Origin: Mesorhizobium waimense
GTDB taxonomy: Bacteria > Pseudomonadota > Alphaproteobacteria > Rhizobiales > Rhizobiaceae
Assembly: GCF_003601975.1 (NCBI RefSeq)
Contig: NZ_QZWZ01000014.1
Location: forward strand, 62,001-126,000
DNA: 64,000 nucleotides
Direction: 5' to 3'
Shown: positions 50,400-59,521 of the stretch, one piece after another
Layout: each line of letters starts with the position of its first letter
Position numbering within the stretch: the stretch's first letter is position 1
Translations under genes and position numbers: made by a program
Notes under the pieces: generated by a model
Databases searched by the model: none
Seen by the model: only the letters and a program-made list of their open reading frames with translations
Told to the model about the DNA's origin: nothing

Positions 50400-51890
50400 T
50401 CAGCTTCCCGGCGTGCTGACCGGTTCCAGTTCCTTGGGCGTTGTCAATCGGCCATGGCCGGACACGGCGTTGCCGGCATCCGGCGCCAGCCGCATGAACG
50501 AAAGCGATGCTGCCGCGGAAATTGCCGCTACGATGAACAAGGCGATGTGGAAATCGCCCAGCGTCAGCGGTCCGCCGTGGATCGATGTCGACACTTCCAG
50601 GACGCCGCCCGCCACAGCCACGCCAAGCGCGATCGACAGCTGCTGGAACACCGCGGTGATCGGCGTCGCCTTGCTGGTGTCGGCGGCCGCGACTTCGGCA
50701 TAGGCCAGTGCATTGACGCCGGTGAAGAACATCGAGCGGATGAAGCCGCCGACCAAAAGCATGGCCAGCATCAGCACATAGGGCGTGTCGGGCGTAAACA
50801 ACCCGTAGACGGCGATCGATGCCGCCGCCACCAGCGAGCCGACGATCAGCACGCGGCGGAACCCCGCCACCCGGAAGATCAGCGCGGTGACGAACTTCAT
50901 GCCGATGGCGCCGATCGCCGACACGAAGGTGATCATGCCCGACTGGAATGGCGTCAGCCCAAAGCCGATCTGGAACATCAGCGGCAGCAGGAATGGCACC
51001 GCGCCTATGCCGATGCGAAACAGCGAGCCGCCGAGCACGGAGGAGCGGAACACCTGGTTGCGGAACAGCTCGAGCGCCAGCAGTGGGTTTTGGGCGCGGC
51101 GCGCGTGCAGGAGATAGAGGGCGCCCGAGATCAGCCCGACGGCCACGGTGATCAAGCCGGCAAGCGGCGGCAGGGCCGGCAGGCTGACCACTGACAGGCC
51201 GAAGACCACGCCCGATGCGGCCAGACCGCTCAGGACGAAGCCGATGAAATCGAGCGGCGGCGTCTCGGTCTCGTCGGTTTCCGGCAGGAAGCGGGTGGCG
51301 AGCCAGATGCCGATGAGCCCGATCGGCACGTTGATCAGGAAGATCCAGTGCCAAGTGAAATAGGTGGTGATGAAGCCGCCGATCGGTGGGCCGACCAGCG
51401 GCCCGACCAGCGCCGGAACGGTCAGCCAGGACATGGCGGCGACAAGCTCGCTCTTTGGCGTCGCGCGTACCAACACCAGCCGCCCGACCGGCGTCATCAT
51501 GGCGCCGCCTATGCCTTGCAGGAAGCGCGACACGACGAAGGCCGGCAGCGAATTGGAAACCGCGCAAGCGACCGAACCGACGATGAACACCGCGATCGCC
51601 GCGCGAAAGACATTCTTGGCGCCGAAGCGGTCCGCCATCCAGCCGCTGATCGGAATGAAGATCGCCAGCGACACCAGATAGGCCGTCAGCGCCAGCTTGA
51701 GAGCGATCGGGCTGGTGTGGATGTCGATGGCGATCGCCGGCAATGACGTCGCGATGACGGTCGAATCCATGTTTTCCATGAAAAGAGCGACCGCCAGGAT
51801 GAGCGGAATGGTGCGGTTCACAAAACGCGTCCGGACTTGATTCTCTGTGTCGTCGACCGGGGGCAAGCCGACACGTGGGGCGGTTACCAT
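50400..51890 (-). CDS. MFS transporter, DHA2 (drug:H+ antiporter, 14-span) family
   Basis: A 496-residue carrier with 13-14 hydrophobic segments. It shows the DHA motifs: LFMENMDSTVIATSLPAIA in the first span, GWMADRFGAKNVFR (motif A) and FLQGIGGAMMTPVGRLVL (motif C region), then PLVGPPIGGFITTYFTWHWIFLINVPIG. It probably exports drugs or other amphiphiles. The start is set at ATG 51890; 51911 and 51941 are also open but lack ribosome-binding sequence and family similarity. It diverges from guaB. Confidence 0.87.
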   Translation of the reverse strand: MVTAPRVGLPPVDDTENQVRTRFVNRTIPLILAVALFMENMDSTVIATSLPAIAIDIHTSPIALKLALTAYLVSLAIFIPISGWMADRFGAKNVFRAAIAVFIVGSVACAVSNSLPAFVVSRFLQGIGGAMMTPVGRLVLVRATPKSELVAAMSWLTVPALVGPLVGPPIGGFITTYFTWHWIFLINVPIGLIGIWLATRFLPETDETETPPLDFIGFVLSGLAASGVVFGLSVVSLPALPPLAGLITVAVGLISGALYLLHARRAQNPLLALELFRNQVFRSSVLGGSLFRIGIGAVPFLLPLMFQIGFGLTPFQSGMITFVSAIGAIGMKFVTALIFRVAGFRRVLIVGSLVAAASIAVYGLFTPDTPYVLMLAMLLVGGFIRSMFFTGVNALAYAEVAAADTSKATPITAVFQQLSIALGVAVAGGVLEVSTSIHGGPLTLGDFHIALFIVAAISAAASLSFMRLAPDAGNAVSGHGRLTTPKELEPVSTPGS

Positions 51891-52109
51891 GCCTTGGTGC
51901 GGATGTCGCATTAATTTGCTGTCACTTTTGTGCGACCTCAACCATTGGCGTCTTCACGGACAAAGCCCAAGACTTTGCGGCAGCGCGCAATCATCGGCTT
52001 TTCATCGGCGCCGTGACGTGTTACCAGCCAGCGCCAATCCTGAAAGGGAAGAAACGAGTCGGCGCTGTCCATTGCGGTCCAGCGCTTTTTTGTATTCCGA
52101 GGACTGGCC

Positions 52110-53612
52110 ATGGCAAAAATCATCGAAACGTCCACCGGCGCGCTGGCGCTGACCTTTGACGACGTGCTGTTGCAGCCCGGTCATTCGGAGGTCATGCCCG
52201 GCGAGACCGACATCCGCACCCGCATCGCCGGCGACATCGATCTCAACGTGCCGATTCTCTCTGCCGCCATGGACACCGTCACTGAGGCGAGGCTTGCCAT
52301 CGCCATGGCGCAGGCCGGCGGCATCGGCGTCATCCACCGCAATTTCTCGCCGGTCGAGCAGGCCGAGCAGGTGCGGCAGGTGAAGAAGTTCGAATCCGGC
52401 ATGGTTGTTAACCCGGTCACCATCGGCCCCGACGCCACGCTCGCCGACGCGCTGGGGCTGATGCGCACCTACTCGATCTCGGGCATTCCGGTGGTCGAGA
52501 ACGGCGGCACCGGCGGCCACAAGGTCGGCCGCCTGATCGGCATCCTGACCAATCGCGACGTGCGCTTCGCTTCCGACCCTGCGCAAAAAGTCTACGAACT
52601 GATGACCCGTGAGAACCTGATCACGGTCAAGGAGAATGTCGACCAGGACGAGGCCAAGCGGCTGCTCCACCAGCACCGCATAGAAAAGCTGGTCGTCGTC
52701 GACAGACAAGGCAATTGCGTCGGCCTGATCACCGTCAAGGACATCGAGAAGTCGCAGCTCAACCCGCACGCCACCAAGGATGCGCAGGGCCGCCTGCGCG
52801 CCGCCGCCGCCACCAGCGTCGGCGATGACGGCTTCGAGCGCGCCGAGCGGCTGATCGATGCCGGCGTCGACCTCCTCGTCATAGACACCGCGCACGGCCA
52901 CTCGCAGCGCGTTCTCGATGCCGTGACGCGGGCCAAGAAGCTCTCCAATTCGGTGCGTATCCTGGCCGGCAATGTCGCCACCGCCGAAGGCACGCAGGCG
53001 CTGATCGATGCCGGCGCCGACGCCGTCAAGGTCGGCATTGGCCCGGGCTCGATCTGCACCACCCGCATCGTCGCCGGTGTCGGCGTGCCACAGCTTTCGG
53101 CCATCATGTCGGCGGTCGAGACGGCGCACAAATCGGGCGTCTCGGTGATCGCCGACGGCGGCATCAAATATTCGGGCGATCTCGCCAAGGCGCTCGCCGC
53201 CGGCGCCAGCGCGGCCATGATCGGCTCGCTGCTCGCCGGAACCGACGAAAGCCCGGGCGAGGTTTATCTGCACCAGGGCCGCTCCTTCAAGGCCTATCGT
53301 GGCATGGGCTCGGTCGGCGCCATGGCCCGCGGCTCCGCCGATCGCTACTTCCAGGCCGAGGTCCGCGACACGCTGAAACTGGTTCCGGAGGGCATCGAAG
53401 GGCAGGTTCCCTACAAAGGACCTGTGTCTGGCGTACTGCACCAGCTTGCGGGCGGCCTGAAAGCCGCTATGGGTTATGTCGGCGGCCGCGACCTTGCCGA
53501 TTTTCGCGACCGCGCCACTTTTGTGCGCATATCCAACGCCGGACTTCGTGAAAGCCACGCCCATGACGTCACGATCACCCGCGAAAGCCCGAACTATCCG
53601 GGCGGACTTTGA
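52110..53612 (+). CDS. guaB: Inosine-5'-monophosphate dehydrogenase
   Basis: A 500-residue enzyme with the TIM barrel split by two CBS domains (about residues 95-215). The catalytic loop is GPGSICTTR with Cys316; GGIKYSGDLAKALAAGA and the flap (YRGMGSVGAM, VPEGIEGQVPYKG) are intact. It oxidises IMP to XMP with NAD, the committed step to GMP. Its 3' end overlaps the next gene by 50 bases. Confidence 0.96.
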   Translation: MAKIIETSTGALALTFDDVLLQPGHSEVMPGETDIRTRIAGDIDLNVPILSAAMDTVTEARLAIAMAQAGGIGVIHRNFSPVEQAEQVRQVKKFESGMVVNPVTIGPDATLADALGLMRTYSISGIPVVENGGTGGHKVGRLIGILTNRDVRFASDPAQKVYELMTRENLITVKENVDQDEAKRLLHQHRIEKLVVVDRQGNCVGLITVKDIEKSQLNPHATKDAQGRLRAAAATSVGDDGFERAERLIDAGVDLLVIDTAHGHSQRVLDAVTRAKKLSNSVRILAGNVATAEGTQALIDAGADAVKVGIGPGSICTTRIVAGVGVPQLSAIMSAVETAHKSGVSVIADGGIKYSGDLAKALAAGASAAMIGSLLAGTDESPGEVYLHQGRSFKAYRGMGSVGAMARGSADRYFQAEVRDTLKLVPEGIEGQVPYKGPVSGVLHQLAGGLKAAMGYVGGRDLADFRDRATFVRISNAGLRESHAHDVTITRESPNYPGGL

Positions 53613-54240
53613 TCAGGCCGATCGGGCCGATCAGCCCGATCAACGGGATCGCTACCTATTTTGGCGTAATCTGACGGCGACTGTGCTCAGGCTGTCGCGC
53701 CACGCTGCCGCGCTTTGTGTCGCGACGGCGGCCGTCTTCGTCGCCATGACGGCGCTGGAATTCCTCTATTTCCGCAGCCTGAGCGGCGGGCTGCCGTCGC
53801 TCGACATGCGCCTTGCCGGCTTCACTCCGGACGAGGGCATGGCCTGGCTGACGGCGCTTGGCCGGCGCGGCGGCGAGATCATCCTGGTCTGGCACTACCT
53901 GACCTTCGATCTGCTGTTCCCGGCGTTGCTGTCGCTGACCCTGGTCAGCCTGATTCTTGCAACCGGGCGGCAGCTGAGGAATTTCCGGGCGATGCCGGCG
54001 ACGCTTCAGGCGCTGTTCGCGATCGTGCTCGTGCTGCCCTACACGCTCGCCGATTACGCCCAGAACTTCGCCGTGGCGCGGCTCCTGTCCGATTTCCAGT
54101 CGGCCAATCCCGATTCGCTCGCCTTCGCCTCTGCGCTGACCGTCACCAAATTCGCGCTGCTGGCAGTACCCTTCGCCGTCATTGCGGTCTTTTACCTGGC
54201 CGGCCAGCGGCGATCCGCTGAGGGCGGGGAGCAATCGTGA
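53563..54240 (+). CDS. Conserved membrane protein downstream of guaB
   Basis: A 225-residue protein with a charged N-terminus (TSRSPAKARTIRADFDQADRAD) and four spans (AALCVATAAVFVAMTALEFLYF; about 115-135; 147-167; 193-215). I do not recognise a family with function. It begins inside guaB and ends 4 bases inside the MAPEG gene, so it belongs to a guaB-centred operon. The ATG at 53563 is the first that does not extend deep into guaB. Confidence 0.72.
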   Translation: MTSRSPAKARTIRADFDQADRADQPDQRDRYLFWRNLTATVLRLSRHAAALCVATAAVFVAMTALEFLYFRSLSGGLPSLDMRLAGFTPDEGMAWLTALGRRGGEIILVWHYLTFDLLFPALLSLTLVSLILATGRQLRNFRAMPATLQALFAIVLVLPYTLADYAQNFAVARLLSDFQSANPDSLAFASALTVTKFALLAVPFAVIAVFYLAGQRRSAEGGEQS

Positions 54241-54656
54241 ATCAGACTGCGATCTTCTGGCCCGTTCTGGCGCATGTGCTGCTTGTCTATATCGTCTATC
54301 TCGTGATGGCCCGGCGCCGGTATTTTGCCGTCAAGTCCGGCGAGGCGAAGGTCGGTCAGTACAAGGTGCGTTCGACCGAGCCGGCCTCCAGCGTCACCGT
54401 CGCCAACAATTTGATCAACCAGTTCGAACTGCCGGTGCTGTTCCATGCGCTCTGCCTGGCGCTTTTCGTCACCAACGGCGTCAACTACCTGACGCTGGCG
54501 CTGGTGTGGATCTTCATCCTGTCGCGCTATGTCCATGCCTGGGTGCATCTGACCAGCAACCGGGTGATGTTGCGCAGCCGCGCCTTCTTCTTCGGCGCGG
54601 TTGTCCTGCTGCTGGCCTGGATCTGGTTCGCGTTCCACCTGCTCGGGGTGGTCTGA
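54237..54656 (+). CDS. MAPEG family membrane protein
   Basis: A 139-residue, four-span protein with MAPEG features (ISNL-like NNLINQFELPVLFHALCLAL and LSRYVHAWVHLTSNRVMLR). The eukaryotic family includes glutathione transferases and leukotriene synthases; bacterial members are mostly uncharacterised. GTG start overlapping the previous stop (GTGA). Last gene of the guaB operon. Confidence 0.82.
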   Translation: MNQTAIFWPVLAHVLLVYIVYLVMARRRYFAVKSGEAKVGQYKVRSTEPASSVTVANNLINQFELPVLFHALCLALFVTNGVNYLTLALVWIFILSRYVHAWVHLTSNRVMLRSRAFFFGAVVLLLAWIWFAFHLLGVV

Positions 54657-54666
54657 GCCGCCTTTG

Positions 54667-54710
54667 CCCTCCCCCGGAGGGTCGCTCCGCAAAGCGGAGC
54701 GGGGTGGGGG
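54667..54710. repeat. Strong hairpin between convergent MAPEG and rnd genes
   Basis: CGCTCCGC (54683-54690), AAA, GCGGAGCG (54694-54701) form a perfect stem, flanked by C-rich and G-rich blocks that extend it. No T-tract follows on either strand. It may act as a two-way transcription barrier, or be an interspersed repeat common in the genus. Confidence 0.65.
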
Positions 54711-54718
54711 TACAGCGC

Positions 54719-55870
54719 CTACAAATCGAACAGCGCGATCTTGCGCTTGTCGAACTTGATGCCGATCTCGCCGCGCACCAGCTTCAACGCCGCCTCGCCG
54801 AACACGGCCCGCCGCCAGCCCTGCAGGGCCGGAACGTCGGCGGCCTCGCCCTCGGCGGCAATGCGGTCGATGTCGTCGCTGGAGGCAAGCACCTTCGACG
54901 CCACGCCTTCCTTTTCGGCGACGATGCGCAAAAGCACTTTGAGCAATTCCGACGCGGCGTTCGAGCCTTCCGGCGGCTGGAAACTCTTCGGCAGCTTCGG
55001 CATTTCTTCCTTCGGTAGGGCGAGCGCGGTGTTGACCGCGCCGAGCAAGGCGGTTGCCGTCGCCGAGCGCTCCCAGCCTTTCGGCGTCGTGCGCAGGCGG
55101 CCAAGTCCCGCCGCATCGCGTGGCGCCTGCTGCGCGACCTCGTAGATCGCGTCGTCCTTCAGCACCCGTCCGCGCGGCACGTCGCGCTCGCGCGCCTCGC
55201 GCTCGCGCCATGCGGCCACTGCCTGCACGATCGCCAGTTCCTGCGGCTTGCGCAGCCGCATCTTCAGCCGCTTCCAGGCGTCCTCCGGGTGCGGATCGTA
55301 GGTCTCGCGCGAGGTCAGCACCTCCATTTCCTCGTTCAGCCAATGGGCGCGGTTTTCCCGCACCAGTTCGGCGCTGAGGTGCTGGTAGACCTCGATCAGG
55401 TGGGTGACGTCGGCCAGCGCGTAGTCGAGCTGCTTGTCGGACAAGGGACGATGCCGCCAGTCGGTGAAGCGCGAGGACTTGTCGAGCCGGGCGCCGGTGA
55501 TGCGCTGCACCAGCTGGTCGTAGGAGACGCTGTCGCCGAAGCCGCAGACCATCGCCGCCACCTGGGTGTCGAACACCGGATGCGGCACGAGATCGCCGAG
55601 GTGAACGATGATTTCGATGTCCTGCCGCGCCGCGTGGAAGACCTTGACCACCGCTTCGTTGGCCATCAGCCGGAAGAACGGTTTCAGGTCGATGTCGGGC
55701 GACAGCGGATCGATCAGCGCCGTCACGCCCGGCGCCGCCATCTGGATCAGGCAGAGAATCGGCCAGAAGGTCGTTTCGCGGATGAATTCGGTGTCGACGG
55801 TGACGAAATCCGACTTTTCGAACGCGGCGACAACGGTCTCGAGTTCACTTTGGGTGGTGATGACGTGCAT
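54719..55870 (-). CDS. rnd: Ribonuclease D
   Basis: A 383-residue 3'-5' exoribonuclease. The DEDDy residues are visible: VTVDTEFIRETTFWP (Asp, Glu), VFHAARQDIEI (Asp) and LDYALADVTHLIEVY (Tyr, Asp). An HRDC domain follows from about residue 205 (RELAIVQAVAAWREREARERD). It trims 3' ends of tRNA precursors and other RNAs. ATG 55870 is preferred to a TTG one codon earlier. Confidence 0.92.
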   Translation of the reverse strand: MHVITTQSELETVVAAFEKSDFVTVDTEFIRETTFWPILCLIQMAAPGVTALIDPLSPDIDLKPFFRLMANEAVVKVFHAARQDIEIIVHLGDLVPHPVFDTQVAAMVCGFGDSVSYDQLVQRITGARLDKSSRFTDWRHRPLSDKQLDYALADVTHLIEVYQHLSAELVRENRAHWLNEEMEVLTSRETYDPHPEDAWKRLKMRLRKPQELAIVQAVAAWREREARERDVPRGRVLKDDAIYEVAQQAPRDAAGLGRLRTTPKGWERSATATALLGAVNTALALPKEEMPKLPKSFQPPEGSNAASELLKVLLRIVAEKEGVASKVLASSDDIDRIAAEGEAADVPALQGWRRAVFGEAALKLVRGEIGIKFDKRKIALFDL

Positions 55871-55943
55871 CAAATCGCTTTTGGCATCATATTAGGTCTC
55901 TTTCAATTTCAGCCGCGCGGGCTTTCGTCAAGCCGCCGCACGG

Positions 55944-57188
55944 TCATGTGTCCGTCGATCCATCGGAATCACCGTTCCGCCGCGCCAGCCGCGCGAACAC
56001 CGTCGATGTGCGCAACAGCGCGGTAAACCGGCTGCGGTGGCCCGCCGGCACGCCGGAGCGGACGTGCATCCGGTAGAGGATCACCATGATGAGAATGGCG
56101 TACACAAGAGCGCTGAAAACAAACAGGGCGCCCGGTCCGAAATATTGCATCGCTGTCGAGGCCGCGAACGGGCCGCCGATGGCGCCGAAGGAATAGAACA
56201 GCATCAGCGCCGCATTGATCAGCACGAACTCGCCCTTGTCGGCGCGATCGTTGGAATGCGCCGCCGACAGCGAATAGAGCGGCATGGCAAAGCTGCCGAA
56301 GATGAACACGATGACGAAGTTGAGGAACGGGTCGTTGCCGGGAATGAACGCCAGCGCCAGCGCCGCAAGCATGGCGCAGCAAGTCGTCGCCAGGAGCACC
56401 GTGCGCCGGTCCCGGCGATCGGAGAGGTAACCCAGCGGATACTGGATGAGGGCGCCGCCGAAGATGCCGACGCTGACGAAGGTGACGACGTCGGCCACCG
56501 ACATGCCGAGCTGTTCGGCATAGACCGGCGACAGCGTGCGGAAGGCGCTGTTGGTGACGCCGACGCAGATGCAGCCAAAGCAGCCGAGCGGCGAAATCCG
56601 CCAGACGCGCGCGAGGTCCAGCTTGACGTCTTCCGGCGGCGTCGGGTTGGAGCGGTCGCCGAGCGATACCGGCACCAGCGACAGCGTGATCATCATCGAC
56701 ATGATGGCGAAGATGGTGAAGCCGCCGGCGCCGAAGACCGGGATCAGGAACTGCGCTGACGTCACCGAGCCGATATCGACCATGCGGTAGATGGCAAGCA
56801 CCCGCGCGCGGTCCTTGTTGGTGACGCCGGAATTGAGCCAGGCTTCCATGACCGTGAACAGGCCGGCGAAGCAGAAGCCGCCGGCAAAGCGCACCGCGCA
56901 CCACATCACCGGGCCGATGACCAGAACCAGCAGCAGCGTGCCGGCCGATGCGGTCGCCGCCAGCGCGGCGAAGGTCCTGACATGGCCGACCGCCTTGAGG
57001 ATGCGGGTGACCGCCAGGCAGCCAAGCAGGAAGCCGGCGAAATAGAATGTGCCCAGCAGGCCGATGGTTGTGGCGGAAAAGCCTTCCTGGGCGCCGCGCA
57101 GCGCGATCAGCGTGCCCTGCAGCCCATTGCCGCCAAGCAGGATGCCGGCGGCGATGAGGAGCGGGATCAGCGGGCGGATGGAAGACAT
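55944..57188 (-). CDS. MFS transporter (YcaD-like)
   Basis: A 414-residue carrier with 12 spans: GILLGGNGLQGTLIALRGAQEGFSATTIGLLGTFYFAGFLLGC, RFAGGFCFAGLFTVMEAWLNS and a central GVTNSAFRTLSPVYAEQLGMS, as in the YcaD group. The substrate is unknown. Start is taken as ATG 57188, where the first membrane segment follows at once; upstream starts at 57236 or 57278 are open and the ribosome-binding sequence at 57188 is weak. Confidence 0.82.
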   Translation of the reverse strand: MSSIRPLIPLLIAAGILLGGNGLQGTLIALRGAQEGFSATTIGLLGTFYFAGFLLGCLAVTRILKAVGHVRTFAALAATASAGTLLLVLVIGPVMWCAVRFAGGFCFAGLFTVMEAWLNSGVTNKDRARVLAIYRMVDIGSVTSAQFLIPVFGAGGFTIFAIMSMMITLSLVPVSLGDRSNPTPPEDVKLDLARVWRISPLGCFGCICVGVTNSAFRTLSPVYAEQLGMSVADVVTFVSVGIFGGALIQYPLGYLSDRRDRRTVLLATTCCAMLAALALAFIPGNDPFLNFVIVFIFGSFAMPLYSLSAAHSNDRADKGEFVLINAALMLFYSFGAIGGPFAASTAMQYFGPGALFVFSALVYAILIMVILYRMHVRSGVPAGHRSRFTALLRTSTVFARLARRNGDSDGSTDT

Positions 57189-57372
57189 GAAGGAAAGGCG
57201 ATCACTTTTCGTTGACCCTTCTTGAACCATCGCTACCGCCAATGCCAGCGGCAATTCCCGGCAGCGTTGAGCCAACAAGGCAGCCCGGCTGGTTCCAACG
57301 GAAAGCAGCTTGGCCGTATTCCGCGGTGCTTGCTACACTCCACGGGGCTCGTCACACAGGGTGGGATTTTCC

Positions 57373-58167
57373 ATGTCAGGCTATTTCGGCACGAAGCTTC
57401 AGCAGCGCCTGCAAGCTGAGGCTGAGGCGAGTATCGACTTCATCAGGACGACCCCCGGCGCGTGCCAGACTGGGCGCACAACGGGGTGCGATGATCCCGA
57501 TCAGTTCGGGTGGGAACTGATCGACAAGATCCTCAATCGCGACGGCATCTTCGGTTTTCGTATGATACCTCCAGGCAAGGTGGACGAACTCAGGTCGCGA
57601 TTGGCCAAGAGGGGCTACCGTTTCGACACTTGGGACGTGTTCGTGGCCGACCAGGCAAGTGCCCTGGTGGCATCGGAAGCGATCGTAGGCCGAGGATTGC
57701 CCGACGGATTTGTCGACAGAGAAAAGCCGACCGAGCCGGATGGTGAGTATACGGCCCACATCCAGGCGCTCATGGCGGTGTCGGGCGTGGTGCCATTTTC
57801 GGGATCACTGCTGGCCGGAACCTTGGGGCCGGCGACGACGGTGGTGGTGGGCGACGAGACAGGAGCTGTCGCGGCAACCGCGCATGGCTACTTGCCTCAC
57901 AATCCCTACAGTGCCTATCACCGATATGCATGGGGCGGACTGGTTGCGGTCGCGCAATCGCATAGGGGCCGAGGGCTCGGCGCCTACATTAACGCTCGCA
58001 TGATCCTCAATGTGTTTCGCAATCTGCATGCAACGCACATCTATGAGCTCGTATCGGCATCGAACATGCCGTCCCGGCGAATGGTGGAATCATGCGGACT
58101 TCGTCCAGATCCGGCCGTCGTGTGTGGGGCTGCCATGCCTGGTGAAAGTGCGCGCTTCACCCATTGA
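57373..58167 (+). CDS. GNAT-family acetyltransferase
   Basis: A 264-residue protein whose C-terminal half is a GNAT domain (VAVAQSHRGRGLGAYINARMIL as acetyl-CoA loop, then VSASNMPSRRMVESCGL). The N-terminal half (about 1-120) is unique and resembles no family I know. The substrate is unknown. GC content is lower than in neighbours at its 5' end. It sits alone between two minus-strand MFS genes. Confidence 0.8.
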   Translation: MSGYFGTKLQQRLQAEAEASIDFIRTTPGACQTGRTTGCDDPDQFGWELIDKILNRDGIFGFRMIPPGKVDELRSRLAKRGYRFDTWDVFVADQASALVASEAIVGRGLPDGFVDREKPTEPDGEYTAHIQALMAVSGVVPFSGSLLAGTLGPATTVVVGDETGAVAATAHGYLPHNPYSAYHRYAWGGLVAVAQSHRGRGLGAYINARMILNVFRNLHATHIYELVSASNMPSRRMVESCGLRPDPAVVCGAAMPGESARFTH

Positions 58168-58198
58168 CCGCCTGGGGGCTTAATGACGGGAGACCAGT

Positions 58199-59428
58199 TT
58201 ATGCCTCGCCGGCCAGCGCCAGTATTTTCTGGGCGGGGTCGGACGTTTCGCCCGCCGGAGCAGCAGGCTTCTCCGAAGGCGCCCTTCGCCCAAGCGACCC
58301 TGCGGTCAGCAGGCTGAGGACGATGAACGGGATACCGATGGCAAAGGCCGAGCGGATTCCCCAATGGTCCGAGACGAAGCCAAGCAGCGGTGGGCCGAGC
58401 AGGAAGGCGACGAAGGAGATCTGCGACAGCGCCGCGACATTGATTGCCGCGGGGCGATCCGTCCGCTGGGCGGCGGCGGAGATCGCCAGTGGGAAGAGGG
58501 CGCTGCTGCCGATGCCCAGCAGCGCGAAGCCCAGCATGGACAGGAACGGGGCAGGTGACAGGAAGACGAGCAGCACGCCCGCCGCCATGCTCGCCAGCAG
58601 CGCGCGCGCCACACCGCTTGGCGAGTGGCGGTCGACAAAGCTGTCGGCGAAGAAGCGCGTGGTCGCTTGCGAGAATGCGAACAGCGCCAGGGTGAATCCA
58701 GCGACGAAGGGACCAGATTCGAACACGGTGCGCATATAGATCGCCGACCAGTCGATGCTGGCGCCTTCCAGCAGCATCGCCGACAGCGTCACCGCGACGA
58801 GGGCGAGGATCGGCAATGTCGGCCTTGCCAGCCTGGGTGCCTTGTCGCCATTGCCGGCGAAGCGGCTCGGCGCCGGTTCGTAGCCGCCGAGAAACAGCGC
58901 CATCGATATCGCCACCATCGGCACGACAAGAGCCAGATGGAGTTGCGGCGATATGCCGAGATGGCCGAGCGCCGCGCCGAACAGGCCGGCGCCGAAGAAG
59001 CCCATGCTCCAGAACGAATGCGCCCGGTTCATGATCCGTCGTTTCAGCAGGAATTCCGTTCTGTCGGCCTCGACATTGAGCATGATCTCGATGCTGCCGA
59101 TCATCAGGCCCACCGGAAAAAGCATCAGGAACAGCGCTACAGGCCCCGGCGCATGCACCGCGATCGCATAGGCTGCCGCCACCAAGGGCACCAGCCCGAG
59201 CAGCGCGCGACGGAAGCCGACGCGCTCCAGTATCGGCGTCGCCAGCGTCAGCGCGGTCAAGGTGCCGATCGGTGTTCCGATCAGGCTGAGCCCGAGCGTG
59301 CCGTCCTCTATGCCCATGGCATGCTTGATGTCCGGCAGTCGCGGGAAGATGTTGCCCATGGCGAACGAATAGATCGCAAACCCGGCATAGACCCGGTGTT
59401 GAGGGGCAAGGCTGAGGCCAAAGGTCAT
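58199..59428 (-). CDS. MFS transporter
   Basis: A 409-residue 12-span carrier (YAGFAIYSFAMGNIFPRLPDIKHAMGI, LPVG-type FPVGLMIGSIEIMLNVEAD, FWSMGFFGAGLFGAALGHLG). It resembles the group of sugar/unknown-substrate MFS proteins often beside DeoR regulators. The frame is open far upstream, but ATG 59428 fits the first span. It diverges from a DeoR-type gene across 93 bases that hold phased direct repeats, so it is probably that regulator's target. Confidence 0.82.
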   Translation of the reverse strand: MTFGLSLAPQHRVYAGFAIYSFAMGNIFPRLPDIKHAMGIEDGTLGLSLIGTPIGTLTALTLATPILERVGFRRALLGLVPLVAAAYAIAVHAPGPVALFLMLFPVGLMIGSIEIMLNVEADRTEFLLKRRIMNRAHSFWSMGFFGAGLFGAALGHLGISPQLHLALVVPMVAISMALFLGGYEPAPSRFAGNGDKAPRLARPTLPILALVAVTLSAMLLEGASIDWSAIYMRTVFESGPFVAGFTLALFAFSQATTRFFADSFVDRHSPSGVARALLASMAAGVLLVFLSPAPFLSMLGFALLGIGSSALFPLAISAAAQRTDRPAAINVAALSQISFVAFLLGPPLLGFVSDHWGIRSAFAIGIPFIVLSLLTAGSLGRRAPSEKPAAPAGETSDPAQKILALAGEA

Positions 59429-59468
59429 CGCGGTGCTTTCAGCGAACGGCTCGGTACACCCCGCTTCT

Positions 59469-59501
59469 TGCACAAACATGCAAAACATGCAAGAACGTGC
59501 A
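59469..59501. promoter_or_regulatory. Phased TGCA direct repeats, probable DeoR-type operator
   Basis: TGCA occurs at 59469, 59479, 59488 and 59498, each followed by A-rich sequence such as CAAACA or AAAACA. The 9-10 base steps put all copies on one face of the helix. The array lies between the divergent MFS and DeoR genes. Confidence 0.6.
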
Positions 59502-59521
59502 GGAAGAAACAGGATCATGCG

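Noticed and set aside
59469..59501. Short CRISPR-like array
   Set aside because: The repeat unit is only 4-9 bases with 9-10 base period, no spacers and no cas genes; an operator array is the better reading.
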